Assembly (NCBI GenBank): GCA_020137815.1
Contig: CM035352.1
Location: forward strand, 1,056,175 to 1,120,174
Source of the DNA: Hormiphora californensis
Lineage: Eukaryota > Ctenophora > Tentaculata > Cydippida > Pleurobrachiidae
DNA length: 64,000 nt
Reading direction: 5' to 3'
Part shown: piece by piece, positions 13,401 to 23,517 of the stretch
How positions within the stretch are numbered: position 1 is the first letter of the stretch
How the letters are laid out: each line of letters starts with the position of its first letter
Translations under genes and position numbers: made by a program
The notes under the pieces: model-generated
Database searches by the model: none
Seen by the model: the letters and a program-made list of their open reading frames with translations, nothing else
Told to the model about the DNA's origin: nothing

Positions 13401-15764
13401 AACTAGGTTCCCTACTAGGTAGGCTGAATGCTGATCTCTAGTGACACTGGGTGGGTGACTGATTTGGCCATAGAATCACTTGTGTAACCTGTAGCTCAGT
13501 ATCAACCGGTTGAATGAAAATGTTTTGGAAGTTGCACAGATCATATTTACCCCCTCCCCCCTCTCTCTTTGTTGAGTCCCCCTCTTGCTAAACAATTCTC
13601 TCTCCAAGGTTCCTTTGTTGTGGTGCGAGACGACTCAGATGGGTTGTATAGGAGGGGGATGGTTACCAAATCATCGGGAAGGTCCTACGAAGTGTCTCTC
13701 AATGGAGAATCTATCCTTCAGGTAATTGCTTGAACAATTCAATTAGGTACCCCCTTCTCATAGCACTGGCAAGTGCCCCGGGCCCAAAAGGGGGGTGTGG
13801 GGGCACAGCCCCCACCACAAACGGGGGTGTGGGGGCAGAGCCCCCACCTTAGAAATACCCTCTAACTCCAAAAACAAAAGAGAGAGCACACGCAACACTT
13901 CTACACACAAGCGGGTGAAAACCTGCCAGTGCTACTATATACCATTGCAGATTTCGGGGTTTTTGATGCTTTAAAAAAGCATGTTCCAGATGAAGTAGAG
14001 AGCTGAAATTTTGTACTCTGAGGGCCCTCATATAGGAGATCAGGCATGCAAATTTTCAGAACGATCGGATGTAAGGTAAAAATTTGCCAGAGGGGTCCCA
14101 AAATGCAAAAATGTAAGGAGGGGGAGGGGGAGGACGCTTTTTTATCTTTGAGTGTTCTCCTAAACCACAAATAGTAGAGACTTGCCGTTTGGAACAGTGG
14201 TTCCTTACATCATTACGCTCGGTAATAGCTGTGTGAGAACTTCGAAATCGCCATAGTTCATTAATTATTCATTAATTAGTCATTAAATATTCATGGTCGC
14301 GATATGACACGACTCGAAGGTCATAGAATCTTGACACCGGTCTTATTCGACGCGGAATGGTCGATTTATGGGGGGTCTTACTCAGGACAAAAATCTCTAT
14401 CTCGCACCGTTAAGCCGTTATTTGCATATTTATGCACCTATTCACGATTTTATGCATATTTTCAATATTTTAACTTCGGCTGGTCCTAGAACATTTTCAT
14501 GGACATATTTCTACGCAAAATAGTCGATTTATGGGGGGTCGTCCCCCGGACAAAAAGTCGTATCTCGCACCGTTAAGCTGTTATTTGCATATTTGTTCAC
14601 CGATTCATGATTTAATGCATATTCTGAATATTTCCAGTTCGGCTGATCCTAGAACGTTTTCATGGACATATTTCGACGCAAAATAGTTGCTTTATGGGGG
14701 GTCTTACTCGGGACAAAAATCTCTATCTGGCACCGCTAAGCCGTTATTTGCATATTTATGCACCGATTCAAGATTTAATGCATATTCTTAATATTTCCAC
14801 TTCGGCTGGTCCTAAAACGTTTTCATGGACATATTCCGGCTCAGAATAGTCGATTTATGGGGGGTCGTCCCCCTGACAAAAAGTCGTATCTCTCACCGTT
14901 TAGTCGTTATTCGCATATTGATGAACTATTCAAATTCGAAATAATATCAGAAAAAGTAGCTTTTTCTATTTATAACACCAAAAAGAACAGAAATTAAGTC
15001 CAAAAACCAATTAAATAAATTAGTTTGGATGCCCGGGCCCATGTGGTGTCACGGGGGTAACACCTTTAGGCTACTGTCATAAATGATGGATATCAAGAGA
15101 GATAAATACAAAGGAAATTAGGATAGAAAGAGTGAGATATAATTAAGAAAGACGGAGAGATAAATAAGAGGAGACAGAAAAAAGAGAGATATAGTGAAAG
15201 AAACAGTGAGAGAGAAAAAGAGAGACAGAGAGACAGAGAGAAATAGTGTGTGAGAGAGAGAGAGATAGATAGAGATAGAAAGATTGAAGGATAACAATTA
15301 ACAATTAACGAGATATGCCGTTAATTATGGCAGTAGCCTAAAGGTGTTACCCCCGTGACACCACATGGGCCCGGGCATCCAAACTAATTTATTTAATTGG
15401 TTTTTGGACTTAATTTTTTACCATCTGATTTGAAATCGTTCTTCCGCCCTTTTTGAGTCTCCAATTCAACCCCGTTTCGCCCCCTCACCACATAACACAT
15501 ATCCCACAGGATCCGTGTCAAGTGTTCACTGACCGTAAGAAGACAGGTCTGCCCCTCTCCCCTGGCTCCTACTGCCTCTGCCCCCTGGACGGACTACAGA
15601 ATACCTTTGCACCGGGGAAGGTGACTGCAGTCAACCCGGACACCTCATATGCAGTCACATTTCACGATGGAAATGAGCTGTATTCTGTGGATAAGAACTC
15701 TGTTTACCCAGTAAATAAAGACTTCTTTACTAATGCTACCAACTTTATAATGTCACGTGATTAG
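3656..15764 (+). CDS. VWA3B: VWA3B-like protein: two VWA domains plus Tudor-like/DUF4537 modules
   Basis: A 24-exon gene: join(3656..3700, 3813..3977, 4096..4346, 6545..6686, 6791..6877, 7189..7289, 7442..7572, 7731..7960, 8148..8246, 8345..8464, 8593..8722, 8813..8932, 9096..9223, 9368..9794, 9879..10105, 10233..10364, 10481..10599, 10772..10896, 11020..11193, 11355..12374, 12555..12658, 13244..13371, 13609..13721, 15510..15764). All introns are GT-AG and phases agree except around 7731..7960. The product is about 1,520 residues; the human family member is nearer 1,290. An N-terminal motif (DHGLRARKLTREHIL) recurs as WLSKYGLAAQRLTIMDAL near 9680, a VWA3-family hallmark. The first VWA domain (exons 3-7) has a degenerate metal site (DSYLPSH). 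The second (exons 10-13) has a full MIDAS: DTSDSM, TGSTN and LTDGSPD. After a basic linker, exons 17-19 form a DUF4537/Tudor-like module (GYRVIAQNEVDGFYYPG ... GDYVLVQ). At least three similar modules follow, near 12220, 13610 and 15530. The long exon 20 holds an acidic, serine-rich linker. Vertebrate VWA3B is linked to cilia; a scaffold role is inferred. Confidence 0.85.
4380..5866. mobile_element. 1.49 kb foldback transposable element (non-autonomous)
   Basis: Almost the whole element is one long inverted repeat. The left arm begins CACGGTGTCCCTTAAGG at 4380 and the right arm ends with its exact complement at 5866. Arms run to about 5063 and from about 5185, leaving roughly 120 bp of spacer, and differ at few positions. 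The 4-bp flanks are both tctg (4376-4379 and 5867-5870), a plausible target duplication. It sits in intron 3 of the VWA3B-like gene. Two 70-80 residue open frames are mirror images within the arms and look accidental; no transposase is present. The class is uncertain. Confidence 0.85.
6010..6475. repeat. Purine-only low-complexity tract
   Basis: About 460 bases of almost pure A and G in intron 3 of the VWA3B-like gene, immediately after the foldback element. Long open frames on both strands are composition artefacts. A-runs and G-runs of variable length suggest poor consensus as well as true low complexity. Confidence 0.85.
7363..7435. repeat. (CT)n microsatellite forming a polypyrimidine tract
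   Basis: Interrupted CT repeat ending a few bases before the ccag acceptor of exon 7 (7442) of the VWA3B-like gene, so it also serves as the pyrimidine tract. Confidence 0.9.
7731..7960 (+). other. Damaged exon 8 of the VWA3B-like gene (several frame breaks)
   Basis: The acceptor (ctctag) and donor (gaa|gtaagt) are good and the protein is clearly family-like in pieces: TEWLANHGLRCASARFY, DALAPQAF, KHCDKIVQRS and NAKYCQRFAHVK. The pieces lie in different frames. Single extra bases near 7847, 7873 and 7911, plus a phase mismatch at the exon start, would explain all of it. Exons on both sides are clean. Either the consensus is poor here or this exon has decayed. Confidence 0.75.
8986..9055. mobile_element. 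70-bp hAT-like MITE, CTGTCAGGCCAATGC family
   Basis: Begins CTGTCAGGCCAATGCTCT and ends GTCTGACAG. Flanks are aaacctct (8978-8985) and acacctct (9056-9063), a one-mismatch 8-bp target duplication. It lies in intron 12 of the VWA3B-like gene and belongs to the family at 34917-35014. Confidence 0.75.
12736..12782. mobile_element. 47-bp miniature inverted repeat, CTGTCTGGC family
   Basis: Starts CTGTCTGGC and ends GCCAGACAG, with ggcggtgcc inside, in intron 21 of the VWA3B-like gene. The ends match the element at 20244-20310, but the flanks show no clean duplication. Confidence 0.55.
12826..13243. repeat. Minisatellite, about 10 copies of a 41-47 bp unit
   Basis: Each unit reads C-run, then tgaaacccttctaacgccac and ccaattatac. 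Unit length varies mainly through the C-run. The array fills most of intron 21 of the VWA3B-like gene, and its final copy reads cgccacccag where the others read cgccacccaa. The true acceptor of exon 22 is therefore a variant of the repeat unit. Confidence 0.9.
13755..13855. repeat. GC-rich short tandem repeat
   Basis: Two near copies of a unit containing gggggtgtgggggca and gcccccacc lie at the start of intron 23 of the VWA3B-like gene. Each copy can fold back on itself. Confidence 0.6.
14361..14935. repeat. 163-bp tandem satellite, about 3.5 copies
   Basis: The phrase cgatttatggggggtc recurs near 14361, 14524, 14687 (variant) and 14850, a constant 163-bp spacing. Units share ttatttgcatatt and tttcatggacatatt. 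The array lies in intron 23 of the VWA3B-like gene and encodes nothing evident. Confidence 0.85.
14991..15417. mobile_element. MITE with about 90-bp terminal inverted repeats
   Basis: The left end (14991-15080) and the reverse complement of the right end (15328-15417) match almost perfectly, including gatgcccgggcccatgtggt and gtaacacctttaggctactg. The interior is AG-rich low complexity. It sits in intron 23 of the VWA3B-like gene next to the 163-bp satellite. I see no clear target duplication. Confidence 0.8.
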
Positions 15765-15987
15765 AGGCATTTCAGCTGTGATTAGAGCTAGGTGTGAAAT
15801 GGTTGAGAGACTGTATAAAATTAAAACTGTGTAAATAATAGTAAATTATTGATACCTATATGTATTTTTTGTTGAAAATGACTGAGAGAGAGAGAGGGAG
15901 ACCGAGAGACCGAGAGACCGAGAGATATTTAGTGATGACAGGCAATTTGTTATATGACGTTTTTGACAACTCTGATATATCTTTATT

Positions 15988-17387
15988 GGCAGGTGCACAG
16001 TTGCTCGACAGTCTATTTCTGGCTGCTATTTCTGGCTGCTATTTCTGGCTGCTATTTCTGGCTGCTATTTCTGGCTGCTATTTCTGGCTGCAAGACCTAT
16101 TTCTGGCTGCAAGCAGCCAGAAATAGATTTAGCAGCCAGAAATAGCAGCCAGAGATAGATTTTAGCAGCCAGAAATAGATTTTAGCAGCCAGAAATAGGG
16201 TTTCTCTCACGTGATCTCTCTATCTCTGTATGGGATACGAGAGACGAATCGGTGAAGTAATTCGGTATCTGCAACTAATTGTGTATGGGATACGGGAGAC
16301 GAATCAGTGAAATTATTCGGTATCTGCAACTAATTGGGTATGGGATACGAGACCTGCCAAATTAGTTGCAGATCGAGTATGGTGTTGTCCTCAGTCGGGC
16401 GCTGCTGCTGGACGTGTTGGCGAGGAAGATGGTGGTCGCATAGGAACTGGTCCACTATGGTCCTCTCGATGTGCGTATTCGGATCCAGGTTTACGGTCCT
16501 CGATAACTCCCGGCAGGCACACAGGTTGAAACGCCGCAGGATCCGGAGCGGAGATGTGGGCCTGTTCAGAGGGCAGGCCTGAAGCTGGTGTCTTCCCTCC
16601 ATACAGAGGGAGCAAATGTCGAGGCTCCTCCTCGATGTTGTCCCCGATCAAGGAGTGTTCGTGGTTTTGTCGTTTCGTGGGAGAGAAGGTATAGGAGCTG
16701 TCCGGTGGCGGCTTTATTGATTGCGATGCCTTGACGTCGAAAATTTGGCCTTATATAATGGATTGTCATAATGGGTCCCAGCCACCTTGTTTGTGACACG
16801 AGGCATGAAAAGTTACACGATAAGAGATCTGTTTATCGGTTATGCTATCCCGACATATTACACAGCGTGATATGAGATCAGTTTATCGGTGATTTGACGC
16901 AATGGGTGTGATAACACATATTCGATGGCGTAAATTTCACGTTTGGAGCTAGGGGACCGGTAAAACAAAAGAGGTGCCTCTCGTATCCCATACCCAAATA
17001 GTTGCAGATACCGAATCACTTCACCGATTCGTTTCCCGTATCCCATACCAAATTAGTTGCAGATACCGAATCATTTCACCGATTCGTCTCCCGTATCCCA
17101 TACCCAATTACAGTCACAGATACCAAATCATTTCACCGATTCGTCTCTCGTATCCCATACAGAGATAGAGAGATCACGTGAGAGAAACCCTATTTCTGGC
17201 TGCTAAAATCTATTTCTGGCTGCTAAAATCTATTTCTGGCTGCTAAAATCTATCTCTGGCTGCTATTTCTGGCTGCTAAATCTATTTCTGGCTGCTTGCA
17301 GCCAGAAATAGGTCTAGCAGCCAGAAATAGGTCTTGCAGCCAGAAATAGCAGCCAGAAATAGACTGTCGAGCAACTGTGCACCTGCC
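15988..17387. mobile_element. 1.4 kb composite inverted-repeat element, 8-bp target duplication
   Basis: Termini are GGCAGGTGCACAGTTGCTCG at 15988 and the exact complement ending at 17387. Both flanks are tctttatt (15980-15987 and 17388-17395), a perfect 8-bp duplication as made by hAT-like transposases. Inside each end is a cluster of a 13-bp unit (tatttctggctgc) in both orientations, then a subterminal region with copies of about 55-60 bp carrying gtatgggatacgagagacga on the left and complements on the right. The core (about 16350-16980) is single-copy. Its minus-strand open frames (16330-16799) look like no transposase I know. Non-autonomous is the best guess. Confidence 0.85.
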
Positions 17388-17481
17388 TCTTTATTATGAT
17401 AGTTGAACATTGAATAGCCTGAATACAACTTTAATGCTTGATCGGGAGAGAGACTTGACGCACTTGAAAAATATTTTAGTT

Positions 17482-17522
17482 ACTTCTTCACTAATGCTAC
17501 CAACTTTATAATGTCACGTGAT
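17482..17522 (+). pseudogene. Duplicated 3' end of the VWA3B-like coding sequence
   Basis: These 41 bases repeat 15721-15761, the end of the last exon, with one mismatch (cttcac for ctttac). The copy lies about 90 bp beyond the composite element and is followed by sequence only loosely like the original 3' flank. It is a fragment, not a gene. Confidence 0.8.
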
Positions 17523-17859
17523 GTGTGCATTCAGTAACTCGTAGTTCGTTATTGGGAATTCAACCTATATTATATTATAGTATTCAGGGTGCGAGAGGGA
17601 GCTACCGGCCCGTGTGAAGGGAGAGAGAGAGATAAGGAAAGGAATATATTATAAGGAAGAGTGTGTGTTTATTTTATCCCTGGAGAGCAAGGGGCAGGTT
17701 GTACAAAATGGGGCATTTCCTCCTTCTCTGTATCACTACATTGCAGTTCTAACTTTTGCAACGCACTGTGTTTCAGTTCGATTAATACAACCAAACCGAA
17801 TCTAATTGTAGTGGGAAACATGATACGTTCCACCAGCCTTATTTTTGGCCGATCGCCGT

Positions 17860-18900
17860 AATGTTCCCTTCTTGTTCCCTTCTTGTTCCCGTCTTGTTCT
17901 CATCTTGTTCCCGTAATCCCGTCTTGTTCCCGTCTTGTTCCCGTCTTGTTCCCGTCCTGTTACCGTCTTGTTCCCGTCTTGTTACCGTCATGTTCCCGTC
18001 TTGTTCCCGTCTTGTTCCCGTCTTGTTCCCGTCCTGTTCCCGTCTTGTTCCCGTCTTGTTCCCGTCTTGTTCCCGTCTTGTTCCCGTCTTATTCCCGTCT
18101 TGTTTCCGCCTTGTTACCCTCTTGTTACCGTCTTGTTCCCGTCTTGTTCCCGTCCTGTTCCCGTCTTGTTCCCGTCTTGTTCCCGTCTTGTTCCCGTCAT
18201 GTTCCCGTCTTGTTACCGTCCTGTTCCCTTCTTGTTCCCGTCTTGTTCTCATCTTGTTCCTGTAATCCTGTATTGTTACCGTCATGTTCTCATCTTGTTC
18301 CTGTAATCCTGTTCCCGTCTTGTTCCCGTCTTGTTCCCGTCTTGTTCCTGTCGTGTTCCTGTCGTGTTCCCGTCTTGTTCCCGTTTTGTTCCCTTCTCGT
18401 TACCGTCTTGTTCCCGTGTTGTTACCGTGTTGTTATCGTCTTGTTCCCATCTTGTTCTCGTCTTGTTCCCGTCTTGTTACCGTTTTGTTCCCGTCTTGTT
18501 ACCGTCTTGTTCCCGTCTTGTTCCCGTCTTGTTACCGTCCTGTTCCCGTCTTGTTCCCGTCTTGTTACCGTCTTGTTCCCGTCTTGTTCCCGTCTTGTTA
18601 CCGTCTTGTTCCCGTGTTGTTACCGTCTTGTTACCGTCTTGTTCCCGTGTTGTTACCGTCTTGTTACCGTCTTGTTCCCATCTTGTTCTCGTCTTGTTCC
18701 CGTCTTGTTCCCGTCTTGTTACCGTCTTGTTCCCGTGTTGTTACCGTCTTGTTACCGTCTTGTTCCCGTCTTGTTCCCGTCTTGATCCCGTCTTGTTCCC
18801 ATCTTGTTCTCGTCTTGTTCCCGTCTTTTTCCCGTCATGTTACCGTCGTGTTCCCGTCTTGTTCCCGTTTTGTTCCTGTCGTGTTCCCGTCTTGTTTTCG
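17860..18900. repeat. 12-bp minisatellite, roughly 85 copies
   Basis: Consensus cttgttcccgtc with common variants (ttaccgtc, ttctcatc). Because 12 is divisible by three and the unit has no stop, all forward frames stay open as Ser/Cys/Arg/Leu/Val/Pro repeats. There is no start context or flanking exon, so I do not call a gene. Confidence 0.9.
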
Positions 18901-19759
18901 TTGGGTAGCATGTTTGATCTAGTTTGTTCAGGAGTAATTGTTTGGGTTGTCCAGTGTATGAGTATCCCTAGTAGTAGGGCTTCCCTACTCGTGCGTGTAT
19001 CCCATTGCATTTGTCACTGTGTCATATCAGCTTGTGTGTAATTGCCTTGTCCGAGTTCGGCCGAGTGTGTACTTGCAGTACTAGACTCCCGGTGCTGTCC
19101 CCGACTCCCCAACAGTCGGTTGGCGGTTTTTTAGGCATGCTCAATGAGCATTGCTCAATGCTCAATGCTTACCATTTACTGCACTGTGGCAGTTTATAGT
19201 ACCTACCTGATAATGGTTGTATAATTATAGGTTGGCCTTAGTTACAGTACCTGAGCTGTGTAATTATAGCACGCGAAGCAGCTGTACAGCTCTACACAGC
19301 CTATAACTCGACAATTCTTCTTAATCCAAGTTAATCTTTGGAGTTGGACTTGTAGTACCTAATTCCAACCTTTTTATTCATGCAGTTCTTCAAGTTCTCA
19401 ACTGTTTGAATGAGCTATGAGAATCTGTCAGAACATTGGCCTGAGAATTAGAAGTTGGAATTTAGCCAAGGACCAATGTAATAACTAATATCCTACTCAA
19501 GTCTGGTCTGTCGACTATCACGCCAATGCTCTGACAGAGTGTGTGTTTATCCTATCTCATTGTTTTGTCACACGTACAACACATACTGCAGCAGTGCTAG
19601 GATAGCACGTTGTCTCTAACTACACATGTGTTAAGGAAACTCATTAAACATGCACATAATACTGCACATAATACTGCACGTGTAATATTATTATGTGCAG
19701 ACCTCCCCAGATCTGTACTTGGCTCACCGTTATTTTATTTCTCCGCGCTCTGTGAGGGT

Positions 19760-20000
19760 TTCGGTAGATCAACCCCAGCTACCTGTTACAGTTCTTGGAT
19801 CCATCGCATCCTATTCTCGCTCCGCGAATAATAGATATGAGATCGATCTCGGTCGCTGCGCGACCTCGATCTCACTCAGGCATCAACGTGGCCAATTACA
19901 GCTCGTGTTACCCAGCAACATACGGATATCATGATTCACTGTCAGAGCATTGGCCTGACCCATTCTCGGAGCGCGCGAGAACTGTGGTTTGTGTAGCTCA
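19760..20000. repeat. Dispersed repeat related to 39330-39440
   Basis: The block with cctattctcgc, gacctcgatctcactcaggc and caacgtggccaa is also found near 39345-39410 with small changes. It is followed at 19947 by ctgtcagagcattggcctga, the terminus of the CTGTCAG MITE family. This looks like a longer family member or a nested insertion. Confidence 0.6.
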
Positions 20001-20243
20001 CACTCCGCTCTGTGAGTGTTCGGCATATCAAGGGTTACGGGTTGCTGTTCTCGTACGGTACTGATAGCATTTGTCGGTGTCTCTTTAACTTTGTTAATTT
20101 TCCATGCCTCTTTCATGAATATTAACTGTCGGGTATCATCTACCCCACCAGCTCAGAGTCTGATAGCTCTCTTTGAAGCTGTACCCCTCAGTGTAATTGT
20201 ATGCAAGCCTCGACTAATGACTTCGAACAAATTTTGTGGTAAG

Positions 20244-20310
20244 CTGTCTGGCGGCGCCAGACCCCAATTTGATTCGACAGTGCGCTCAGATGGGTCGCGG
20301 CGCCAGACAG
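20244..20310. mobile_element. 67-bp MITE with perfect 8-bp target duplication
   Basis: Starts CTGTCTGGCGGCGCCAGAC and ends GGCGCCAGACAG. Flanks are gtggtaag at 20236-20243 and gtggtaag at 20311-20318. Such an 8-bp duplication is typical of hAT-class insertions. A degenerate copy is at 849-922 and a shorter relative at 12736-12782. Confidence 0.85.
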
Positions 20311-21083
20311 GTGGTAAGGCATCTTTCTTCTTTATCTCTACCCAGAACATCCCATGGCACTTAATTTTCATTTTATAGCTACTCAACAATTAGTTTGTTT
20401 TGTCTAATTCTATGTACCGACACTTAGTGTGGGAGGACTGTCATTGTCCTCTATTATATTTGATGAGGCCGAGTTTAGTGTGTGTGTGTTCGCTAAAGAT
20501 CTCATTTCATTTCATATTTAAAGCTGAGTGTAGGAAGGTAATAAAATTTGATTAAGATCTCAGAATCTGCTCGTCTTATGCAATCTTATTCATTCCCCCG
20601 CATAACTTTGATCTTTCTGTCTTTCGTAGCACATGTGATCACTGATCATTGAGGTTTACATTTTACATACAGCTCATATCCAGGTGGCATCCAATTTCCA
20701 CCGTTTTAGTGCTTTCTCCGTCCTACTTCGATCTGCTCCTTTTATTTTTCTCCTTTATCTATGCGAGGCTGGCAAGGCTCTGATTTCTAATTTCCCCCAG
20801 TCTGCTTTGTACGTGTGCGATAATTCCACTGCAAATAATGTGATCTACTTGGGCACGTCGCGCTATCCCCTGTATGTAACGCGCTTCGCTGCCAAGAGAT
20901 CTACCTATTTACCATTAGGGATTGTGATGACAATATTAGCCCTCCCAAATTTGAGTTCCTAGTACAGTTGGGGTCCGACTGTACCCATAAGTTCGTTTGT
21001 GCAGTGTGCTACTCTTCCATCGCTCTATATCCAGTTAGTTGACCTTTTTCGTGTCTAATTCAGATGTGTTTTCCATAGATACC

Positions 21084-23203
21084 ATGGCTGTTTCACCTCT
21101 CATCAGAAGTGGTTTTGAAAAATACGCACAGGGTGGAAGCGAGATTGGTGTGGCCGCAGTCAAGGATTTGTTCCTCGTCAACTTAATTCCTCTCAGTCAC
21201 CCCGTTGTAGGTAGGACAAACCAAACCAAACCAAACCAAACCAAACCAAACCAAACCAAACCAAACCAAACCAAACCAAACCAAACCAAACCAAACCAAA
21301 CCAAACCAAACCAAACCAAACCAAACCAAACCAAACCAAACCAAACCAAACCAAACCAAACCAAACCAAACCAAACCAAACCAAACCAAACCAAACCAAA
21401 CCAAACCAAACCAAACCAAACCAAACCAAACCAAACCAAACCAAACCAAACCAAACCAAACCAAACCAAACCAAACCAAACCAAACCAAACCAAACCAAA
21501 CCAAACCAAACCAAACCAAACCAAACCAAACCAAACCAAACCAAAACCAAACCAAACCAAACCAAACCAAACCAAACCAAACCAAACCAAACCAAACCAA
21601 ACCAAACCAAACCAAACCAAACCAAACCAAACCAAACCAACCAAACCAAACCAAACCAAACCAAACCAAACCAAACCAAACCAAACAACCAAACCAAACC
21701 AAACCACACCAAACCAAACCAAACCAAACCAAACACCAAACCAAACCAAACCAAACCAAACCAAACCAAACCAAACCAAACCAAACCAAACCAAACCAAA
21801 CCAAACCAAACCAAACCAAACCAAACCAAACCAAACCAAACCAAACCAAACCAAACCAAACCAAACCAAACCAAACCAAACCAAACCAACCAATACCAAA
21901 CCAAACCAAACCAAACCAAACCAAACCAAACCAAACCAACCAAAACCAAACCAACCAAAACCAAACCAACCCAAACCAAACCAACCAATACCAAACCAAA
22001 CCAAACCAAACCAAACCAAACCAAACCAACCAAACCAAACCAACCAAACCAAAACCAGAACCAAACCAAACCAAACCAAAATGCCCAGTACCAAACGAAA
22101 CCAAACCAAACAAACCAAACCAAACCAAACAACCAAACCAAACCAAACCAAACCAAACCAACCAAACCAAACCAAACCAAACCAAACCAAACCAAACCAA
22201 ACCAAACCAAACCAAACCAAACCAAACCAAACCAAACCAAACCAAACCAAACCAAACCAAACCAAACCAAACCAAACCAAACCAAACCAAACCAAACCAA
22301 ACCAAACCAAACCAAACCAAACCAAACCAAACCAAACCAAACCAAACCAAACCAACCAAACCAAACCAAACCAAACCAAACCAAACCAAACCAAACCAAA
22401 CCAAACCAAACCAAACCAAACCAAACCAAACCAAACCAAACCAAACCAAACCAAACCAAACCAAACCAAACCAAACCAAACCAAACCAAACCAACCAACC
22501 AAACCAAACCAAACCAAACCAAACCAAACCAAACCAAACCAAACCAAACCAAACCAAACCAAACCAAACCAAACCAAACCAAACCAAACCAAACCAAACC
22601 AAACCAAACCAAACCAAACCAAACCAAACCAAACCAAACCAAACCAAACCAAACCAAACCAAACCAAACCAAACCAAACCAAACCAAACCAAACCAAACC
22701 AAACCAAATCAAACCAAACCAAACCAAATCAAACCAAACCAAACCAATTCCAGTTGCTCTGTTTGACGAAGTGAGAGACAAGACATCCTTCACACTTGAA
22801 GAGGTCAGGGATTTGTTTTGCAAAGCAAAGCAGCAGCTAGGTGGGTATATTGATAGACTGGAGCTGTTTGATAAATACGATACAAACTCTGATGGATTTA
22901 TCTCCCGGGTTAGTACTAAAACTTGTAGCTTTAAAGGCCCTTTTGGTGTCACGTCGAACGTCCCAAAACATCTGACTAGGACTATTATTACTTCTATGGG
23001 AGTGCCACATCTCGTTGACTAACCACGCCCCCCCCTTCTACCAGGAGGATATGAAGATATGTCTGAGGGACGACGAGTATTACAAAGAGGAAGAACTGGA
23101 CACAGTCATTGATCTGGTGATGTTGTTTGGAGATGTCAACAAGGATGACCGGTTAAACTACAGAGAGTTCGTCAGGATGCTCAAAGATGTTCCCTTGGAA
23201 TAG
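21084..23203 (+). CDS. Small EF-hand calcium-binding protein
   Basis: Three exons, join(21084..21210, 22754..22908, 23045..23203), give 146 residues with matching phases. The start is the ATG in accATGg. Upstream in-frame sequence lacks an ATG. The second exon ends in a canonical EF-hand loop (DKYDTNSDGFIS). The third contains GDVNKDDRLNYREF, a second loop with acidic ligands at the expected positions. The N-terminal third may be a decayed EF-hand pair member. It probably acts as a calcium sensor, with partners unknown. Its first intron is 1.5 kb and almost entirely (CCAAA)n; the second is short. An ATTAAA polyadenylation signal lies at 23283. The gene is tail to tail with the phosphatase-like gene. 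Confidence 0.85.
21217..22746. repeat. (CCAAA)n pentanucleotide array, about 300 units
   Basis: Pure or lightly interrupted CCAAA repeats fill intron 1 of the EF-hand gene, from seven bases after the donor to the ccag acceptor. Interruptions (ccaacc, caccaaacc, ccaatacc) cluster at 21640-21740 and 21890-22140. All frames are open on both strands because the unit lacks stop codons; the long open frames here are not genes. Confidence 0.95.
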
Positions 23204-23282
23204 ACCGAGCTGTTACCATGGTTACCATTATGGTTAACATTGGTTAGAGATGTTACCATGGTTACCAATGCTGAAATGAAAC

Positions 23283-23288
23283 ATTAAA
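23283..23288 (+). terminator. ATTAAA polyadenylation signal of the EF-hand gene
   Basis: ATTAAA occurs 80 bases after the stop codon, a normal distance for a short 3' UTR. Confidence 0.5.
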
Positions 23289-23517
23289 ACACGTATAAGT
23301 TTGTTTTAGTACCGCGTTATACACGGGTTACAAGTCAAGTCAGAATTTATTATTTATGACACAGAGAATATTGTAATACACATATTTTATGACACGGAGA
23401 AATGTATAAATATATCAACAGGATGCTGTCTCTTTTTGACCTGTTCAAGTATTATTTATATTTTATTTAGCACAATCAACCAAACATATTCAAATTAATT
23501 CTAGCCCTACTGAGTGT

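Larger units (their letters stand above)
15765..21083. other. Intergenic, 5.3 kb, repeat-dominated
   Basis: Between the VWA3B-like and EF-hand genes I find only the composite element (15988-17387), a duplicated gene-end fragment (17482-17522), a 12-bp minisatellite (17860-18900) and scattered MITE pieces (19430-20310). Open frames near 19610-20960 lack splice support and recognisable protein. Confidence 0.6.

Noticed and set aside
16330-16799. Minus-strand frames in the core of the composite element as a possible transposase
   Set aside because: Short, overlapping in three frames, with no DDE-like or zinc-finger pattern I can see.
17839-19041. Open frames of 130-300 codons rich in Ser/Cys/Arg/Leu/Val/Pro
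   Set aside because: Produced by a 12-bp minisatellite without stops; no start context, flanking exon or codon bias.
20684-20962. 92-codon frame with a hydrophobic start (FIFLLYLCEAG) as a secreted protein
   Set aside because: Its start is not ATG, there is no splice partner, and it lies in a repeat-rich spacer; I could not support it.
21039-23022. Very long open frames (over 300-580 codons) on both strands of Gln/Thr/Lys/Pro/Asn or Gly/Leu/Val/Trp/Phe repeats
   Set aside because: They are translations of the CCAAA pentanucleotide, which has no stop in any frame. The real exons flank it with matching splice phases.
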